Source: Edaphobacter sp.
Lineage (GTDB): Bacteria; Acidobacteriota; Terriglobia; Terriglobales; Acidobacteriaceae
Direction of reading: 5' to 3'
NCBI GenBank assembly: GCA_025462755.1
Contig: JAOAPF010000473.1
Span: forward strand, 1-32,958
DNA: 32,958 nucleotides
Numbering within the stretch: position 1 is the first letter of the stretch; every line of letters starts with the position of its first letter. This document shows positions 1-8,443 of this stretch, in pieces. Under the pieces are notes generated by a model. That model ran no database searches. It was not told the DNA's origin and was given only the letters and a program-made list of their open reading frames with translations. The position numbers and the translations under genes are program-made.

Positions 1-235
1 TTTGATAATGAAATTTTCAGACGAATGTATTAAGATTTCGTATCGTTTTACCGTAACAACTCCTGTTGATCGACAATTTCGTGGACCTGAAGATCAGCCT
101 GAAAGCTGGTGCTCACTTGCCCTGAGAAGCCAACCCATTTTCAACCCATAAAGCGGATTCCTTTACGCATTTCTAAAGACTTCTGGGTATATGAGTTGGT
201 TCTCGCAAGCTACTGTAATAAAGATATTTTCGCTC
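1..235. other. AT-rich left edge without a recognised gene
   Basis: No convincing gene is seen. Only short open stretches occur and all three forward frames hit stops. The composition is visibly more AT-rich than the coding DNA that follows. It abuts a tRNA fragment directly, so it may be the distal end of an integrated element that continues to the left of the window. That is inference from position only. Confidence 0.4.
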
Positions 236-279
236 CTGCAAAACAGTATTCATGGGTTCAAATCCCATCCGGTGCTCCA
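236..279 (+). tRNA. 3' half of a tRNA-Cys(GCA) gene; 5' half missing
   Basis: Read in tRNA numbering, 236-242 is a seven-base anticodon loop CTGCAAA with anticodon GCA. 243-247 is the 3' side of the anticodon stem, 248-251 a four-base variable loop, and 252-268 a perfect T arm (ATGGG, loop TTCAAAT, CCCAT). 269-275 is the 3' acceptor strand, 276 is U73 (the Cys discriminator) and 277-279 is encoded CCA. The partner acceptor strand GCACCGG and a D arm are not found upstream, so this cannot be a working tRNA. An ACTGT at 212-216 would pair with 243-247, but 19 extra bases separate it from the loop; this is probably chance or decay. Breakage at the anticodon loop is typical of tyrosine-integrase attachment sites. 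Confidence 0.7.
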
Positions 280-312
280 AAAAAATCGTTGATTGACAAA
301 ACGCAGGGACGT

Positions 313-1716
313 ATGGATGTTCGCAAAGAAACCGACAGCCTTGGTGAAGTCGATGTGCCGAGCGACAAGCTGTGGGGAGCGCAAACACAACGGTCGCTTG
401 ACCATTTCAGCATCGGGCACGATCTAATTCCGCGGGAGATGATTGCGGCGTACGCCATCCTGAAGAAAGCAGCAGCGAATGCTAATCATGCCTCTGGGGA
501 TCTGGACGACAAGCTGCACAAATTGATCGATCAGGCCTGCGGCGAAATTCTGACAGGATGCCATGAGGAGATGTTTCCTCTTCATGTCTGGATGTCGGGA
601 AGCGGCACGCAGTTCAATATGAACGTGAACGAGGTAATCTCCAACCGCTGCTGCCAACTTGCCGGCACACCGCTTGGGAGTAAGAGCCCTGTTCATCCCA
701 ACGACCACGTCAACATGTCACAGTCCTCCAACGATTCTTTTCCGACCGCGATGAATATAGCGGCGGCAATGAACGTGAAAGAGCGGCTGATACCTGCAGT
801 GGAAGCGCTGCGCGATGCGATTGCGGCGAAGGCAGATCAGTGGAAGGACCTCGTTAAGATCGGCCGCACGCACCTGCAAGACGCCACACCACTGACACTC
901 GGCCAGGAGTGGTCGGGTTACGTGGGCATGCTGAACGACAATCTCGAGCGCATCGAGGATGCGTTGAAAGGGGTCTACAGCCTTGCAATTGGCGGAACAG
1001 CTGTGGGAACCGGCATCAATGCAGCTCCCGGATTCGGCGATGCGGCCGCCGCCGAGATTGCAAAGCTCACGAATCTTCCCTTCATCAGCGCTCCGAACAA
1101 GTTCACGGTGCAGGGTGCGCACAATGCCCAGGTACATCTCTCCGGCACACTTCGTACGCTCGCGGTTTCACTTTACAAAATCGCAAACGATATTCGGTTG
1201 ATGTCCTGCGGGCCTCGTGCGGGATTGGCTGAGTTGGTGATCCCGGCAAACGAGCCCGGATCGTCGATCATGCCGGGCAAAGTGAATCCGACTCAGGCCG
1301 AGGCGCTGACCATGATCGCTGTCCAGGTGATGGCCAACGATGTGGCCGTGGGTTTCGGCGGGGCGGGCGGTCATCTGGAGATGAACGCTTACAAGCCTCT
1401 GATCATCTTCAATGTGGCTCACTCCGTCACGATCATGACCGATGGATGCACAAACTTCCGGAAGTTCCTGATCGAAGGGACGAAGCCGAACTTGAAAAAA
1501 ATCAAGGAACATGTGGACCGTTCCCTGATGCTGGTTACTGCCCTCTCGCCTGTCATTGGCTATGACAAGGCGTCCAAGATCGCGCACTATGCCCACGACC
1601 ACGACCTCACACTCAAGGAAGCTGCGCTGGAGCTGGGATTCGTAACAGAAGAGGAGTTCGACCGCATCGTCGACCCGGAGAAGATGGTTTATCCGCGCGC
1701 CAGAAACGCCAGCTGA
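313..1716 (+). CDS. fumC: Fumarate hydratase, class II (FumC)
   Basis: Cytosolic, iron-independent fumarase of the TCA cycle, interconverting fumarate and L-malate. The 467-residue product has the usual FumC length. It shows the SGSGTQ substrate-site motif at residues 95-100, the conserved HPNDHVN and SQSSND blocks, [10 protein letters not shown], and the fumarate-lyase signature [10 protein letters not shown] at 316-325 on the mobile active-site loop. The reading frame stays open upstream to 109, but that stretch runs through the tRNA fragment and has no fumarase similarity, so the start is placed at the ATG at 313, where family homology begins ([13 protein letters not shown]). The Shine-Dalgarno sequence is weak (GCAGGGA). 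It converges on the GT39 gene with 46 bases between them and no clear terminator. Aspartase and argininosuccinate lyase are alternatives in the superfamily, but the motifs favour FumC. Confidence 0.95.
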   Translation: MDVRKETDSLGEVDVPSDKLWGAQTQRSLDHFSIGHDLIPREMIAAYAILKKAAANANHASGDLDDKLHKLIDQACGEILTGCHEEMFPLHVWMSGSGTQFNMNVNEVISNRCCQLAGTPLGSKSPVHPNDHVNMSQSSNDSFPTAMNIAAAMNVKERLIPAVEALRDAIAAKADQWKDLVKIGRTHLQDATPLTLGQEWSGYVGMLNDNLERIEDALKGVYSLAIGGTAVGTGINAAPGFGDAAAAEIAKLTNLPFISAPNKFTVQGAHNAQVHLSGTLRTLAVSLYKIANDIRLMSCGPRAGLAELVIPANEPGSSIMPGKVNPTQAEALTMIAVQVMANDVAVGFGGAGGHLEMNAYKPLIIFNVAHSVTIMTDGCTNFRKFLIEGTKPNLKKIKEHVDRSLMLVTALSPVIGYDKASKIAHYAHDHDLTLKEAALELGFVTEEEFDRIVDPEKMVYPRARNAS

Positions 1717-1762
1717 GAAGCAGATTCGCAGCAAGCGGAGTGATTCCAGAGCTCAAAAGTAC

Positions 1763-3571
1763 CTAGTGGTTGGTCAGGAGGTAATTACCGCCGCTGGATG
1801 CGACTATTTTAGGTTGACTGCTCAGCAGCTCTTTCAGGTGGGGTAGGTCGGTGCCGTAGACGAGGAGGTAGGCGCGTTGGTCAGCGGACCACAGGGTTTT
1901 CAGCGCGCCGTCTTCGATGAAGACCTGCGCGGCGTTTGGGGCGTTAGAGCCGTATTCGAGATTGTTGCTGCGGCCATTCCAGAGGAGCGCGGTTTTGTTG
2001 GTGTAGAAGAAGACCGAGGAGAAGGCGTAGTAGGCGTCTCCTTCGACGAGGATGCCGGGCTCGGAGCGGGTGAGAGCGTCAGCCAGGGGTTTGGAGCTGA
2101 GGTAGGGGTCGAAGACGACGAGAGCGACGCGTGCTGCCTGGATGAAGACGATCATCATTATGGCCAGTCCGGCAACGATTGCGGCGGTGCGGCAGGCGCG
2201 AAGGGTGGCGATAATTCCGACGAGCAATCCGCAGCCGGCGAGGGCGAGGGGCAGGCGGAGATAGGCAAAGGAATGGAAGGTGAGGTCGCTCATGTGGCCG
2301 AGCGAAAGGGTGTACATATCAGGGTTTTGGGTGAGCGCGTTGGAGATGTCTCCGTGCACTGGGGTGTGCACGTTGTAGGCGAGAAGGAAGGCGATGGCGC
2401 AGAGGCTGATGCCGAGGACAAAGGAGAGGACCAGACGCGCGGCTCGCGGATATCTCTCGCGGGTGGCGAGGTCACTGCCCAGGAGCATGGCGAGCGCAGG
2501 GTAGATCGGGAGTGAGTAATACTCCTGGGTTGTAGAGAGGGTGAAGAAGAGGAGGACGAAGCCGATCCAGATGAGGGCAAGGAGCCGCACCTTGCCCTCG
2601 CGGCTGATGGGCCGGTAGCTGTGGCGGAAGGCGGCGGTGAAAGTCACGCTCCAGGGGAAGAGCCAGACGAAGTGCAGGAGCCAGAACCAGAGGCGGGGAA
2701 CGGTGTTGTAGTCGCGGGGGTAGCGGAGGTTGAGGAAGCGGAACAGGTGCTCGTTGAGGAAGTAGAACCAGAAGAAGCCGTGATACTCGCCTGGACCGCT
2801 GTGCATCGTCCAGTCAAAGTAGGGCGGGTTGCGAATGGTGGCGAGGATGTGCCAAGGCGCGGCGATAAGCAAGACCAGAGCGATACCGGAGATGGGGTGG
2901 AGCCGCTTTGCGAGTTCGCGCAGGGACAGTTCCCGGGTGATGAGGAGATAGATCGCAGCCATGGCGATCGGGAAGACAGCGGCGATAAGTCCTTTGAGGA
3001 GGAGACCGCAGGCGAGGCTGGTGTAGAGAGCGAGGAACCAGGTCGTGCGCCGGGGCTCGGACGCATCAATCAGGCGGAGGAAGGACCAGAGTGCGAGGAC
3101 GATGGTCAGGCTGAGAGCGGCGTCGGGAATGAGGATGCGGGTGAAGAGAAACATTCCGATGCAGGTGGCGAGAATGGCGCCGGAGTAGATGCCGGCGCGG
3201 CGGCCGAAACCCCACATGGCAAAGCGCGCAGTGATCCAGCAAAGAGCGATGTTGACGAGAGCGAGTGGGAGGCGCGCGGCCCAGTCGTACACACCGAAGA
3301 CGCGGAACGATGCCGCCATGATCCAGTAGATGAGCGGCGACTTTTCGAGATACGCAATGCCGTCGAGGCGGGCGGTAACCCAGTCTCCGCTCTGTAGCAT
3401 GTTGCGGGCGATCTGCGCCTGGACAGCGTCGACGTCGTCCATGAGGTGCGGCGGGCTGATGACCAGGGGCAGAAAGATGCAGCAGGAGACGAGGACAACA
3501 AGGATGTCTAGGCGGAAACGGTGGAGAAATCCTCGAGGGCCTGAATGTCCCGTGGGCACTGTATCTTCCAT
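1763..3571 (-). CDS. GT39-type membrane glycosyltransferase (ArnT/PMT-like)
   Basis: Integral membrane glycosyltransferase, expected to move a sugar from a polyprenyl-phosphate donor to a lipid, glycan or protein on the periplasmic side. With the start at 3571 it is 602 residues. A short basic N-terminus leads to a first membrane segment (about residues 21-40), then an acidic loop HLMDDVDAV (Asp45, 46, 48). This matches the catalytic acidic position of PMT/ArnT proteins. A conserved EKSPLIYW block lies near residue 70, followed by about ten further hydrophobic segments and a soluble C-terminal domain of roughly 100 residues. The frame is open to 3673, but homology starts near 3571. Even so it overlaps the end of asnB by 64 bases, so the two are probably co-transcribed and translationally coupled. 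The sugar and acceptor cannot be told from sequence. Confidence 0.85.
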   Translation of the reverse strand: MEDTVPTGHSGPRGFLHRFRLDILVVLVSCCIFLPLVISPPHLMDDVDAVQAQIARNMLQSGDWVTARLDGIAYLEKSPLIYWIMAASFRVFGVYDWAARLPLALVNIALCWITARFAMWGFGRRAGIYSGAILATCIGMFLFTRILIPDAALSLTIVLALWSFLRLIDASEPRRTTWFLALYTSLACGLLLKGLIAAVFPIAMAAIYLLITRELSLRELAKRLHPISGIALVLLIAAPWHILATIRNPPYFDWTMHSGPGEYHGFFWFYFLNEHLFRFLNLRYPRDYNTVPRLWFWLLHFVWLFPWSVTFTAAFRHSYRPISREGKVRLLALIWIGFVLLFFTLSTTQEYYSLPIYPALAMLLGSDLATRERYPRAARLVLSFVLGISLCAIAFLLAYNVHTPVHGDISNALTQNPDMYTLSLGHMSDLTFHSFAYLRLPLALAGCGLLVGIIATLRACRTAAIVAGLAIMMIVFIQAARVALVVFDPYLSSKPLADALTRSEPGILVEGDAYYAFSSVFFYTNKTALLWNGRSNNLEYGSNAPNAAQVFIEDGALKTLWSADQRAYLLVYGTDLPHLKELLSSQPKIVASSGGNYLLTNH

Positions 3572-5415
3572 TGTTCGATCCACAGAAACAGCATCAGAAT
3601 GCCCCATAGGTGATACCCGTAGTTCGCCTTTCTTTGCATGTGCAGGTTGAGCACAGATTGAAGATGAGGCCACGAGATGAGACCAGATTCTTCTACGCTC
3701 CTGCGGTTGAGCGTGTCCAGCAGAAGCGGCTTCAGATGACCGCGCAGCCAGTCGTGCACAGGAATATCGAGTCCCTGTTTTTTCCTGGAGAGGACGCTCC
3801 GGGGCAATTTGTCCTTCATCAGATTGCGGAGAAGAAATTTCAAGGTGCGGCCCTGAATGCAGTAGTTAGCCGGAAGTCTCGCCGCGAATTCGACGATGCG
3901 GTGATCGAGGAAGGCAGGACGGACTTCGAGGGAGTGCGCCATGCTCATACGATCCACTTTGGCGAGCAGGTTGTCAGGCAGGTAGTAAGCCTGATCGAAT
4001 GCCATGAAGCGGCGGACGTCTCCGCGAGCCGGAATGGTTGCGAGGACCTTGAGCAGGTGGGAGTCGTCGTGCGAGAGCATCAGCTGGCGGCGCTGGTCGC
4101 GGGAGAAGGTTCCGTTCCAGAAGGTATGCGAGCTGCGTTCGTCAAGCAACGTTCCATGGAGGAAGCGCTGCAGTTTGTAGTCGAGGCCAATCTTCTTGTT
4201 GGAGGCGCGCAGCCAGTTTGCGGAGCGGAGAGAGAGTCGGCGGATAGAGCGAGGGACGATGCGTGCGCGCCGGGCGTAAGTGTCGGCGAGATAGGTGATG
4301 TAGCCGCCGAAGAGTTCGTCGGCGCCCTCGCCGCTTAGAGCTACGGTCACGTCTCTGGCGGACATTCGCGAGAGGTGCCAGACGGGAACGGCTCCGGCGT
4401 CGGCGTTGGGCTCGTCGGAGTAATAGGCAAGCTCGGTGATCGATTCAGGAGTAACCGTCGCGGGCCCAAGGTCGAGCTCATGATGGTCCGTCGAGTAACG
4501 GGCCGCCATCTCGCGGACGTAACGCGCCTCGTCGAATTCGCGGCCGTTGAATGTGATCGAGAAGGTCTTGAGTTGTGTGCTGGCATGCTGGCTTGCGTAG
4601 TGAAGTATCGTCGAAGAATCGATGCCTCCACTGAGCCAGACTCCGACCGGAACGTCGGCCGCGAGATGCTCCTTGACCGATTGTGTCAGGAGCTGATCGA
4701 GCTGCGCGGTCGAGTCTTCCATGGCCGGCTTAGGACCGTGACCGTCTGGGTTTGCCTGCCAGTAGCGGTGCGAAGAGAGCTCTCCATCGTGCCAGGTGAG
4801 AAAGTGTCCCGGCAGAAGCTTGAGGACGCCAGCGGCCAGTGTGTGCGCTCCGGGAACGTAGTTGAGCCCGAGGTAGGTGTCGAGAGCGTTCAGGTCGATA
4901 CTGCGGCTGACTTCAGGATGGCAGAAGACCGTCTTCATCTCCGAGCCGAAGTAGATTTCGCGTCCGCGGCGCGCGTAGTAGAGCGGTTTGATCCCCATGC
5001 GGTCGCGGGCGAGAACAAGTCGCTGACGGGATTCCTGCCAGACGGCGAAGGCGAACATTCCACGAAGTTTTTCGATGCAGGCTGTATCCCACTCCATGAA
5101 GGCATGAAGCACGACTTCGGTATCGCAAGCGGTAGCGAACCGGTGACCGAGGCCGATGAGCTTGTCGCGGAGTTCGACGTGATTGTAGATCTCGCCGTTG
5201 AAGATCAGAATTACGTTGTTTTCTTCGGAACTCATCGGCTGAGATCCGGCGGATCTGTCGACCACCTTTAGCCGCGTGGCCCCAAGGGACACGACTTCGT
5301 TTTGCCAGACGCCTTGCTGATCGGGGCCGCGGTGGCCGATGGACGACACGGCCTGGTGGATTCGTTCTGGCAGAAAAGAACTACCAGTGTGGGTGAAACC
5401 AGCAATTCCACACAT
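3508..5415 (-). CDS. asnB: Asparagine synthetase, glutamine-hydrolysing
   Basis: AsnB-type amidotransferase of 635 residues that uses glutamine ammonia and ATP to amidate aspartate or an aspartate-like acid. Cys2, the N-terminal nucleophile, follows Met1 directly (MCGIAGF). The glutaminase half also shows RLK near 48-50, FNGEIYNH at 72-79 and the acidic CDTEV at 97-101. The synthetase half has the PP-loop SGGIDSS at 262-268 and a later SGEGADELFGGY block that also belongs to the family. The start is fixed by Cys2, and an AAGGG lies upstream. It is coupled to a GT39 membrane glycosyltransferase, so a role in building or amidating a surface glycan is as plausible as free asparagine synthesis. 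That is inference from the neighbour; many polysaccharide clusters carry an AsnB paralogue. Confidence 0.93.
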   Translation of the reverse strand: MCGIAGFTHTGSSFLPERIHQAVSSIGHRGPDQQGVWQNEVVSLGATRLKVVDRSAGSQPMSSEENNVILIFNGEIYNHVELRDKLIGLGHRFATACDTEVVLHAFMEWDTACIEKLRGMFAFAVWQESRQRLVLARDRMGIKPLYYARRGREIYFGSEMKTVFCHPEVSRSIDLNALDTYLGLNYVPGAHTLAAGVLKLLPGHFLTWHDGELSSHRYWQANPDGHGPKPAMEDSTAQLDQLLTQSVKEHLAADVPVGVWLSGGIDSSTILHYASQHASTQLKTFSITFNGREFDEARYVREMAARYSTDHHELDLGPATVTPESITELAYYSDEPNADAGAVPVWHLSRMSARDVTVALSGEGADELFGGYITYLADTYARRARIVPRSIRRLSLRSANWLRASNKKIGLDYKLQRFLHGTLLDERSSHTFWNGTFSRDQRRQLMLSHDDSHLLKVLATIPARGDVRRFMAFDQAYYLPDNLLAKVDRMSMAHSLEVRPAFLDHRIVEFAARLPANYCIQGRTLKFLLRNLMKDKLPRSVLSRKKQGLDIPVHDWLRGHLKPLLLDTLNRRSVEESGLISWPHLQSVLNLHMQRKANYGYHLWGILMLFLWIEQWKIQCPRDIQALEDFSTVSA

Positions 5416-5764
5416 TCGGTGGCGACCCTTGAGTTGATTTTTCTCATACTAACCGAAACTTTCAAACAAAGCCCGTGTCTTATGGGGATTTCTTAAGCGA
5501 CAGGAAGGAACACCGGCTGACTCGGGAGCCTTGGTGGAGTATACCTGGGCCGTTCTCGTGAGTAGATCGATCGCTGCAACAGCTTGGCGATTTCCTCAGT
5601 AGCCAAGATGCTGAAATCAAATGGGTTCTTTCTCCATCGCACTCAGCCTACAGATGTCTGATCGGTTACCGGTCTGCTACACCCGCCAACGAGATTTAGC
5701 ACACTATAACCGGCGTCACTTTCGGTCGACGGCCTTCCTCATTCCGCCCGACGTGTTCCCTCAT
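5416..5764. other. Intergenic region between asnB and the permease-like gene
   Basis: About 350 bases with no supported gene. Overlapping small open frames on both strands have no recognisable content. It must hold the promoter of asnB, read leftwards, near 5416-5500, but I could not pick a convincing -35/-10 pair. No strong hairpin followed by a T run was found for the end of the permease-like gene. Confidence 0.5.
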
Positions 5765-7279
5765 TCAAAAGTAGCCAGGGGAGACCAAGCCCGACTCAGG
5801 AAACAGAATCTCCCAGGAGGGGTCGAGATACATCCAGCGCTGCGTACTGAACCAGCTCGTTTGTATTTCAGGAACGTGCAAGAGACCGTGACCGCCAATG
5901 CAAATCAGCTCGGTTCCATTCCAGGCAAGAAAGTTTCTCGACGGCTGACCGACTCTTGCGGGATGTGTCAGCTTCCCGAGACAAACCGGGCACCGTTGCC
6001 GTTGATCTCGAAGTGCCCAGCGGAGCCCAAACAGGCAGATTGAGAACGACGACACAAGCTGGATGTACTCCGACGAAAGCGTATCGAGCGTGGTGCGCAT
6101 GTAAGCGAGATCGAGCGATACCAGGTAAACAATCGGCAAGAGCAGAGCTATCTTTCCGCCAAGAAATGTCCAACGGCGAAGCCGCGTCGACCACGAGAGC
6201 TTTCGCGAACTCAACCGGTACTCTCCCAGTGGCAACGACGTCGTGGCCGGCAGCGACAGAAACGCCAGAATTACGGCGAAGAGGAAGAGGTCCCAGGATT
6301 TCCGCGTTCTCTCGGTGAGAGATACGCAAAGAAAATCGTCAAAAGTACCGTCCGGGGTTGGCGCAGACAGAGGCCAACGCTCGCTCCATCGTTCTTGCGC
6401 CGCCCATGGCGTCAGGTGAGCTACGACGAAGCCGGCGCCGTCCGAAACGGCCTCAACATCGGGCTCTAATAACCACGCGTCCACCTTGCCGGGAAGTCTC
6501 CAGTAACGGGCGGGCGCAACTCCACCCACTACGGCCTTTCGAAGACCTACCTGCACAACGCGCCCGGAGACGAATGGATCCTCACCAAATTCCTTCTTCC
6601 AGACCGCATTGCTCAGAATCAGCTTTGGCATCTCGCCCTGAGCGTGGCCGCCTGTCGAAGCAAGCCGGACCGGCAATCCGAGCAATTCAAAAAGGTTCGA
6701 GCTTGCGCGAGCGATCCTCAGGGTAGTTTGCCGAGGCAGGGCGGTTGACACCGGCTTCTGAACGATTTGGTAGAACGCGAATCCATCGAAGATCTGCTGC
6801 TTTCGCCTTTTCCATGTTCGAACCTGCTCAGCCGAAACCGTCGGTATCGAATCCTCGTTGTACCGTGCACTCTGAATCATTGTCAGGTTCTGCGGAACGC
6901 GATATCGCAATGCCAGGAGTTCCGCGCGCACTCCAGGACTGGCGAATGCAATGCAATAACTCACCGCCATTACCGTGACCAGAAACAACATGCACTGCGC
7001 AGCGGAACCTTTAGTCGTGGCAAGCGGTACCTTTTTATGTTCGACCTCGCGTCTGAGGTAAAACGCGTCTTGAAATGCGCCCAGGCAGAATGCCGCGACT
7101 TCTCGTTCACCCTCCCATGGAAAGGCGCCTTGAGTTGTACACGCCTGGCGTACATGCCATAGCTCGGATCGCCACTCCCTCCACCACTCCCCGCGATTCT
7201 GCCGAGGCACAAGCAACGAAGCAAGACGCAGCAGGCTGAGGTTCCCACCGCGGAAGGCGGACGCAAATTGTCGCGTCAT
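5765..7279 (-). CDS. Permease-like protein, MacB_PCD-type domain with Cys-rich C-terminus
   Basis: A 504-residue membrane protein resembling the acidobacterial orphan permeases (MacB/FtsX relatives), but with an unusual layout. Residues 1-93 are soluble and basic, with EWWREWRSEL. 95-115 is a first membrane segment, and 116-330 an extracytoplasmic domain with MacB-like blocks (ARASSNLFELLGLP, EDPFVSGRVVQVG). Three membrane segments lie near 331-350, 373-393 and 404-422. The tail has CPVCL (Cys430, Cys433) and CIGGHG (Cys460, His464), spaced like a small zinc-binding knuckle. The duplicated four-helix FtsX unit of standard members is missing. The start at 7279 makes an ATGA overlap with the PadR gene, so the two are translationally coupled; the frame upstream of it is only the shadow of PadR. 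No ATPase is encoded with it. Function unknown; transport or stress sensing would be guesses. Confidence 0.75.
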   Translation of the reverse strand: MTRQFASAFRGGNLSLLRLASLLVPRQNRGEWWREWRSELWHVRQACTTQGAFPWEGEREVAAFCLGAFQDAFYLRREVEHKKVPLATTKGSAAQCMLFLVTVMAVSYCIAFASPGVRAELLALRYRVPQNLTMIQSARYNEDSIPTVSAEQVRTWKRRKQQIFDGFAFYQIVQKPVSTALPRQTTLRIARASSNLFELLGLPVRLASTGGHAQGEMPKLILSNAVWKKEFGEDPFVSGRVVQVGLRKAVVGGVAPARYWRLPGKVDAWLLEPDVEAVSDGAGFVVAHLTPWAAQERWSERWPLSAPTPDGTFDDFLCVSLTERTRKSWDLFLFAVILAFLSLPATTSLPLGEYRLSSRKLSWSTRLRRWTFLGGKIALLLPIVYLVSLDLAYMRTTLDTLSSEYIQLVSSFSICLFGLRWALRDQRQRCPVCLGKLTHPARVGQPSRNFLAWNGTELICIGGHGLLHVPEIQTSWFSTQRWMYLDPSWEILFPESGLVSPGYF

Positions 7280-7593
7280 ATCGACTCCACTTGTTCCGAT
7301 GGAATCAGCTTGGCGAGTAGAGGATAGCGCTTCCGGGAGGATTCCAGTGTGATCTTTCCCGTACGGGTGAGCTTGTAATATTTCCTCGGCGGACGCTGCT
7401 CCGCATCGGCAATCGACTGCTGTTCCCAATTCGAACGGATGAGTTCGTCGCGCTCCAGTCGTCGCATGGCCGGATATACCGTTCCGCTTGGCAGCCCTGT
7501 CATTTCCATCACGCTAAAGCCGTAGACATATCCGGCGTTGATTGCCTGGAGGATCATCGCCGCAGTATGCGAGAGTTTTGCCTCAGTCGCCAT
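7276..7593 (-). CDS. PadR-family transcriptional regulator
   Basis: A short (105-residue) winged-helix repressor of the PadR type. The HTH lies in the first 70 residues: SHTAAMILQAINAGYVYG, the family block GLPSGTVYPAMRRLER, then the wing with PPRKYYKLTRTGK. A brief C-terminal tail replaces the long dimerisation helix of larger members. The start at 7593 (MATEAKLSH) is where homology begins; the frame is open further upstream, but that part crosses the divergent promoter. A TATAGT hexamer lies only eight bases before this ATG, so the transcript may be nearly leaderless. It overlaps the permease-like gene by four bases and diverges from the ABC operon. It probably binds the inverted repeat between them and controls both sides. 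PadR proteins commonly autoregulate. Confidence 0.9.
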   Translation of the reverse strand: MATEAKLSHTAAMILQAINAGYVYGFSVMEMTGLPSGTVYPAMRRLERDELIRSNWEQQSIADAEQRPPRKYYKLTRTGKITLESSRKRYPLLAKLIPSEQVESI

Positions 7594-7669
7594 GGGGAAA
7601 ACTATACCTATGTAGCAGGCTACTTGACTATACCCTATTATGAATGCTACATAGGAGATAGGAGGTTCT
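7594..7669. promoter_or_regulatory. Divergent promoter with 11-bp inverted repeat, likely PadR operator
   Basis: A perfect 11-bp inverted repeat, CCTATGTAGCA (7607-7617) and TGCTACATAGG (7645-7655), flanks a 27-bp centre. The octamer ACTATACC is repeated directly at 7601-7608 and 7627-7634. A nested dyad GTAGC-AG-GCTAC occupies 7612-7623. Rightwards, TTGACT at 7624-7629 and TACATA at 7648-7653 (18 bp apart) could be the -35 and -10 of the ABC operon, so the right arm would cover the -10. Leftwards, TATAGT at 7606-7601 could be the PadR -10. Known PadR sites contain ATGT and ACAT half sites, which both arms show. Binding is inferred. Confidence 0.65.
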
Positions 7670-8443
7670 ATGCTCGAGGTCAAATCGTTGTGCAAGCGCT
7701 ACCGCGGTCTGCCCGCAATCGACAACGTTAGTTTTCGTGTCGGCGCCGGCGAAATTGTCGGATACGTAGGGCCCAACGGCTCCGGCAAGTCCACAACGGT
7801 CAAGATCGTTACCGGCTTGCTCGAGGCGAATGACGGTCAGGTCCTTTTTGAGGGAAAGAGCATCCGCAACAATCTGCAGGCGTACCGCGCTGCGTTCGGG
7901 TATGTCCCGGAGGAGGCTCATGTCTACACCCACCTCTCCGGCCTGGAATATCTCCAACTCGTAGGCCGCCTGCGCAACATGTCCGAAGCTCTCATCGATC
8001 TCAAGGCCAACCGGCTCCTCAGCCTGCTTGGGCTTGAGTCCTGGCGGCACTCCCCTATTTCGCTCTACTCCAAAGGCATGAAGCAGCGCATTCTTATCTC
8101 AGCCTCACTCCTTCATGATCCAAAGCTGCTCATCTTCGACGAACCGCTCTCCGGCCTTGACGTTGTCTCAGCGCGACTCTTCAAGGACCTTCTCCAAGCC
8201 CTTGCCGCGCAAGGCAAGGCAATTCTCTACATCTCGCACGTCCTCGAAGTCGTCGAGCTGATCTGCAACCGCGTCATCGTAATCGCGCGGGGGAGAATTC
8301 TGGCCGATGCTGCTCCCTCCGAACTGAAAACCTCCCTGAAGCTCGCAAATCTCGAAAGCGTCTTCGCCCAGCTCGTTCAGCAGCAGGATACGCAGAGCGT
8401 CGCTCGCGAACTCGTCGAAACTATGGCGGTCCACCATGCGTGA
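7670..8443 (+). CDS. ABC transporter ATP-binding protein (ABC-2 type)
   Basis: A 257-residue cytoplasmic ATPase that would power export by the membrane protein encoded next. Walker A GPNGSGKST lies at residues 34-42, the Q-loop region is near residue 80, and the signature SLYSKGMKQR is at 131-140. The signature is a divergent LSGGQ with Lys-Gly-Met, common in ABC-2 and drug-export ATPases. Walker B LLIFDE is at 153-158, the D-loop SGLD follows, and the switch His is at 190 (YISH). GGAGG eight bases upstream supports the ATG at 7670. The last eight bases overlap the permease start. It diverges from PadR over a shared operator-like region, which suggests PadR-controlled export, perhaps of a toxic compound. 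Substrate unknown. Confidence 0.93.
   Translation: MLEVKSLCKRYRGLPAIDNVSFRVGAGEIVGYVGPNGSGKSTTVKIVTGLLEANDGQVLFEGKSIRNNLQAYRAAFGYVPEEAHVYTHLSGLEYLQLVGRLRNMSEALIDLKANRLLSLLGLESWRHSPISLYSKGMKQRILISASLLHDPKLLIFDEPLSGLDVVSARLFKDLLQALAAQGKAILYISHVLEVVELICNRVIVIARGRILADAAPSELKTSLKLANLESVFAQLVQQQDTQSVARELVETMAVHHA

Noticed and set aside
109-312. N-terminal extension of the fumarase frame by 68 codons
   Set aside because: It reads through the tRNA-Cys fragment, lacks fumarase similarity and has no ribosome site; the family start is at 313.
1877-3397. Long forward open frames opposite the GT39 gene
   Set aside because: Highly acidic, low-complexity translations (runs of Glu and Gly) typical of the antisense of a GC-rich membrane protein gene; no domain seen.
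3610-5271. Forward open frames of 242 and 298 codons opposite asnB
   Set aside because: The minus strand carries a full asparagine synthetase with all motifs; the forward frames are shadows.
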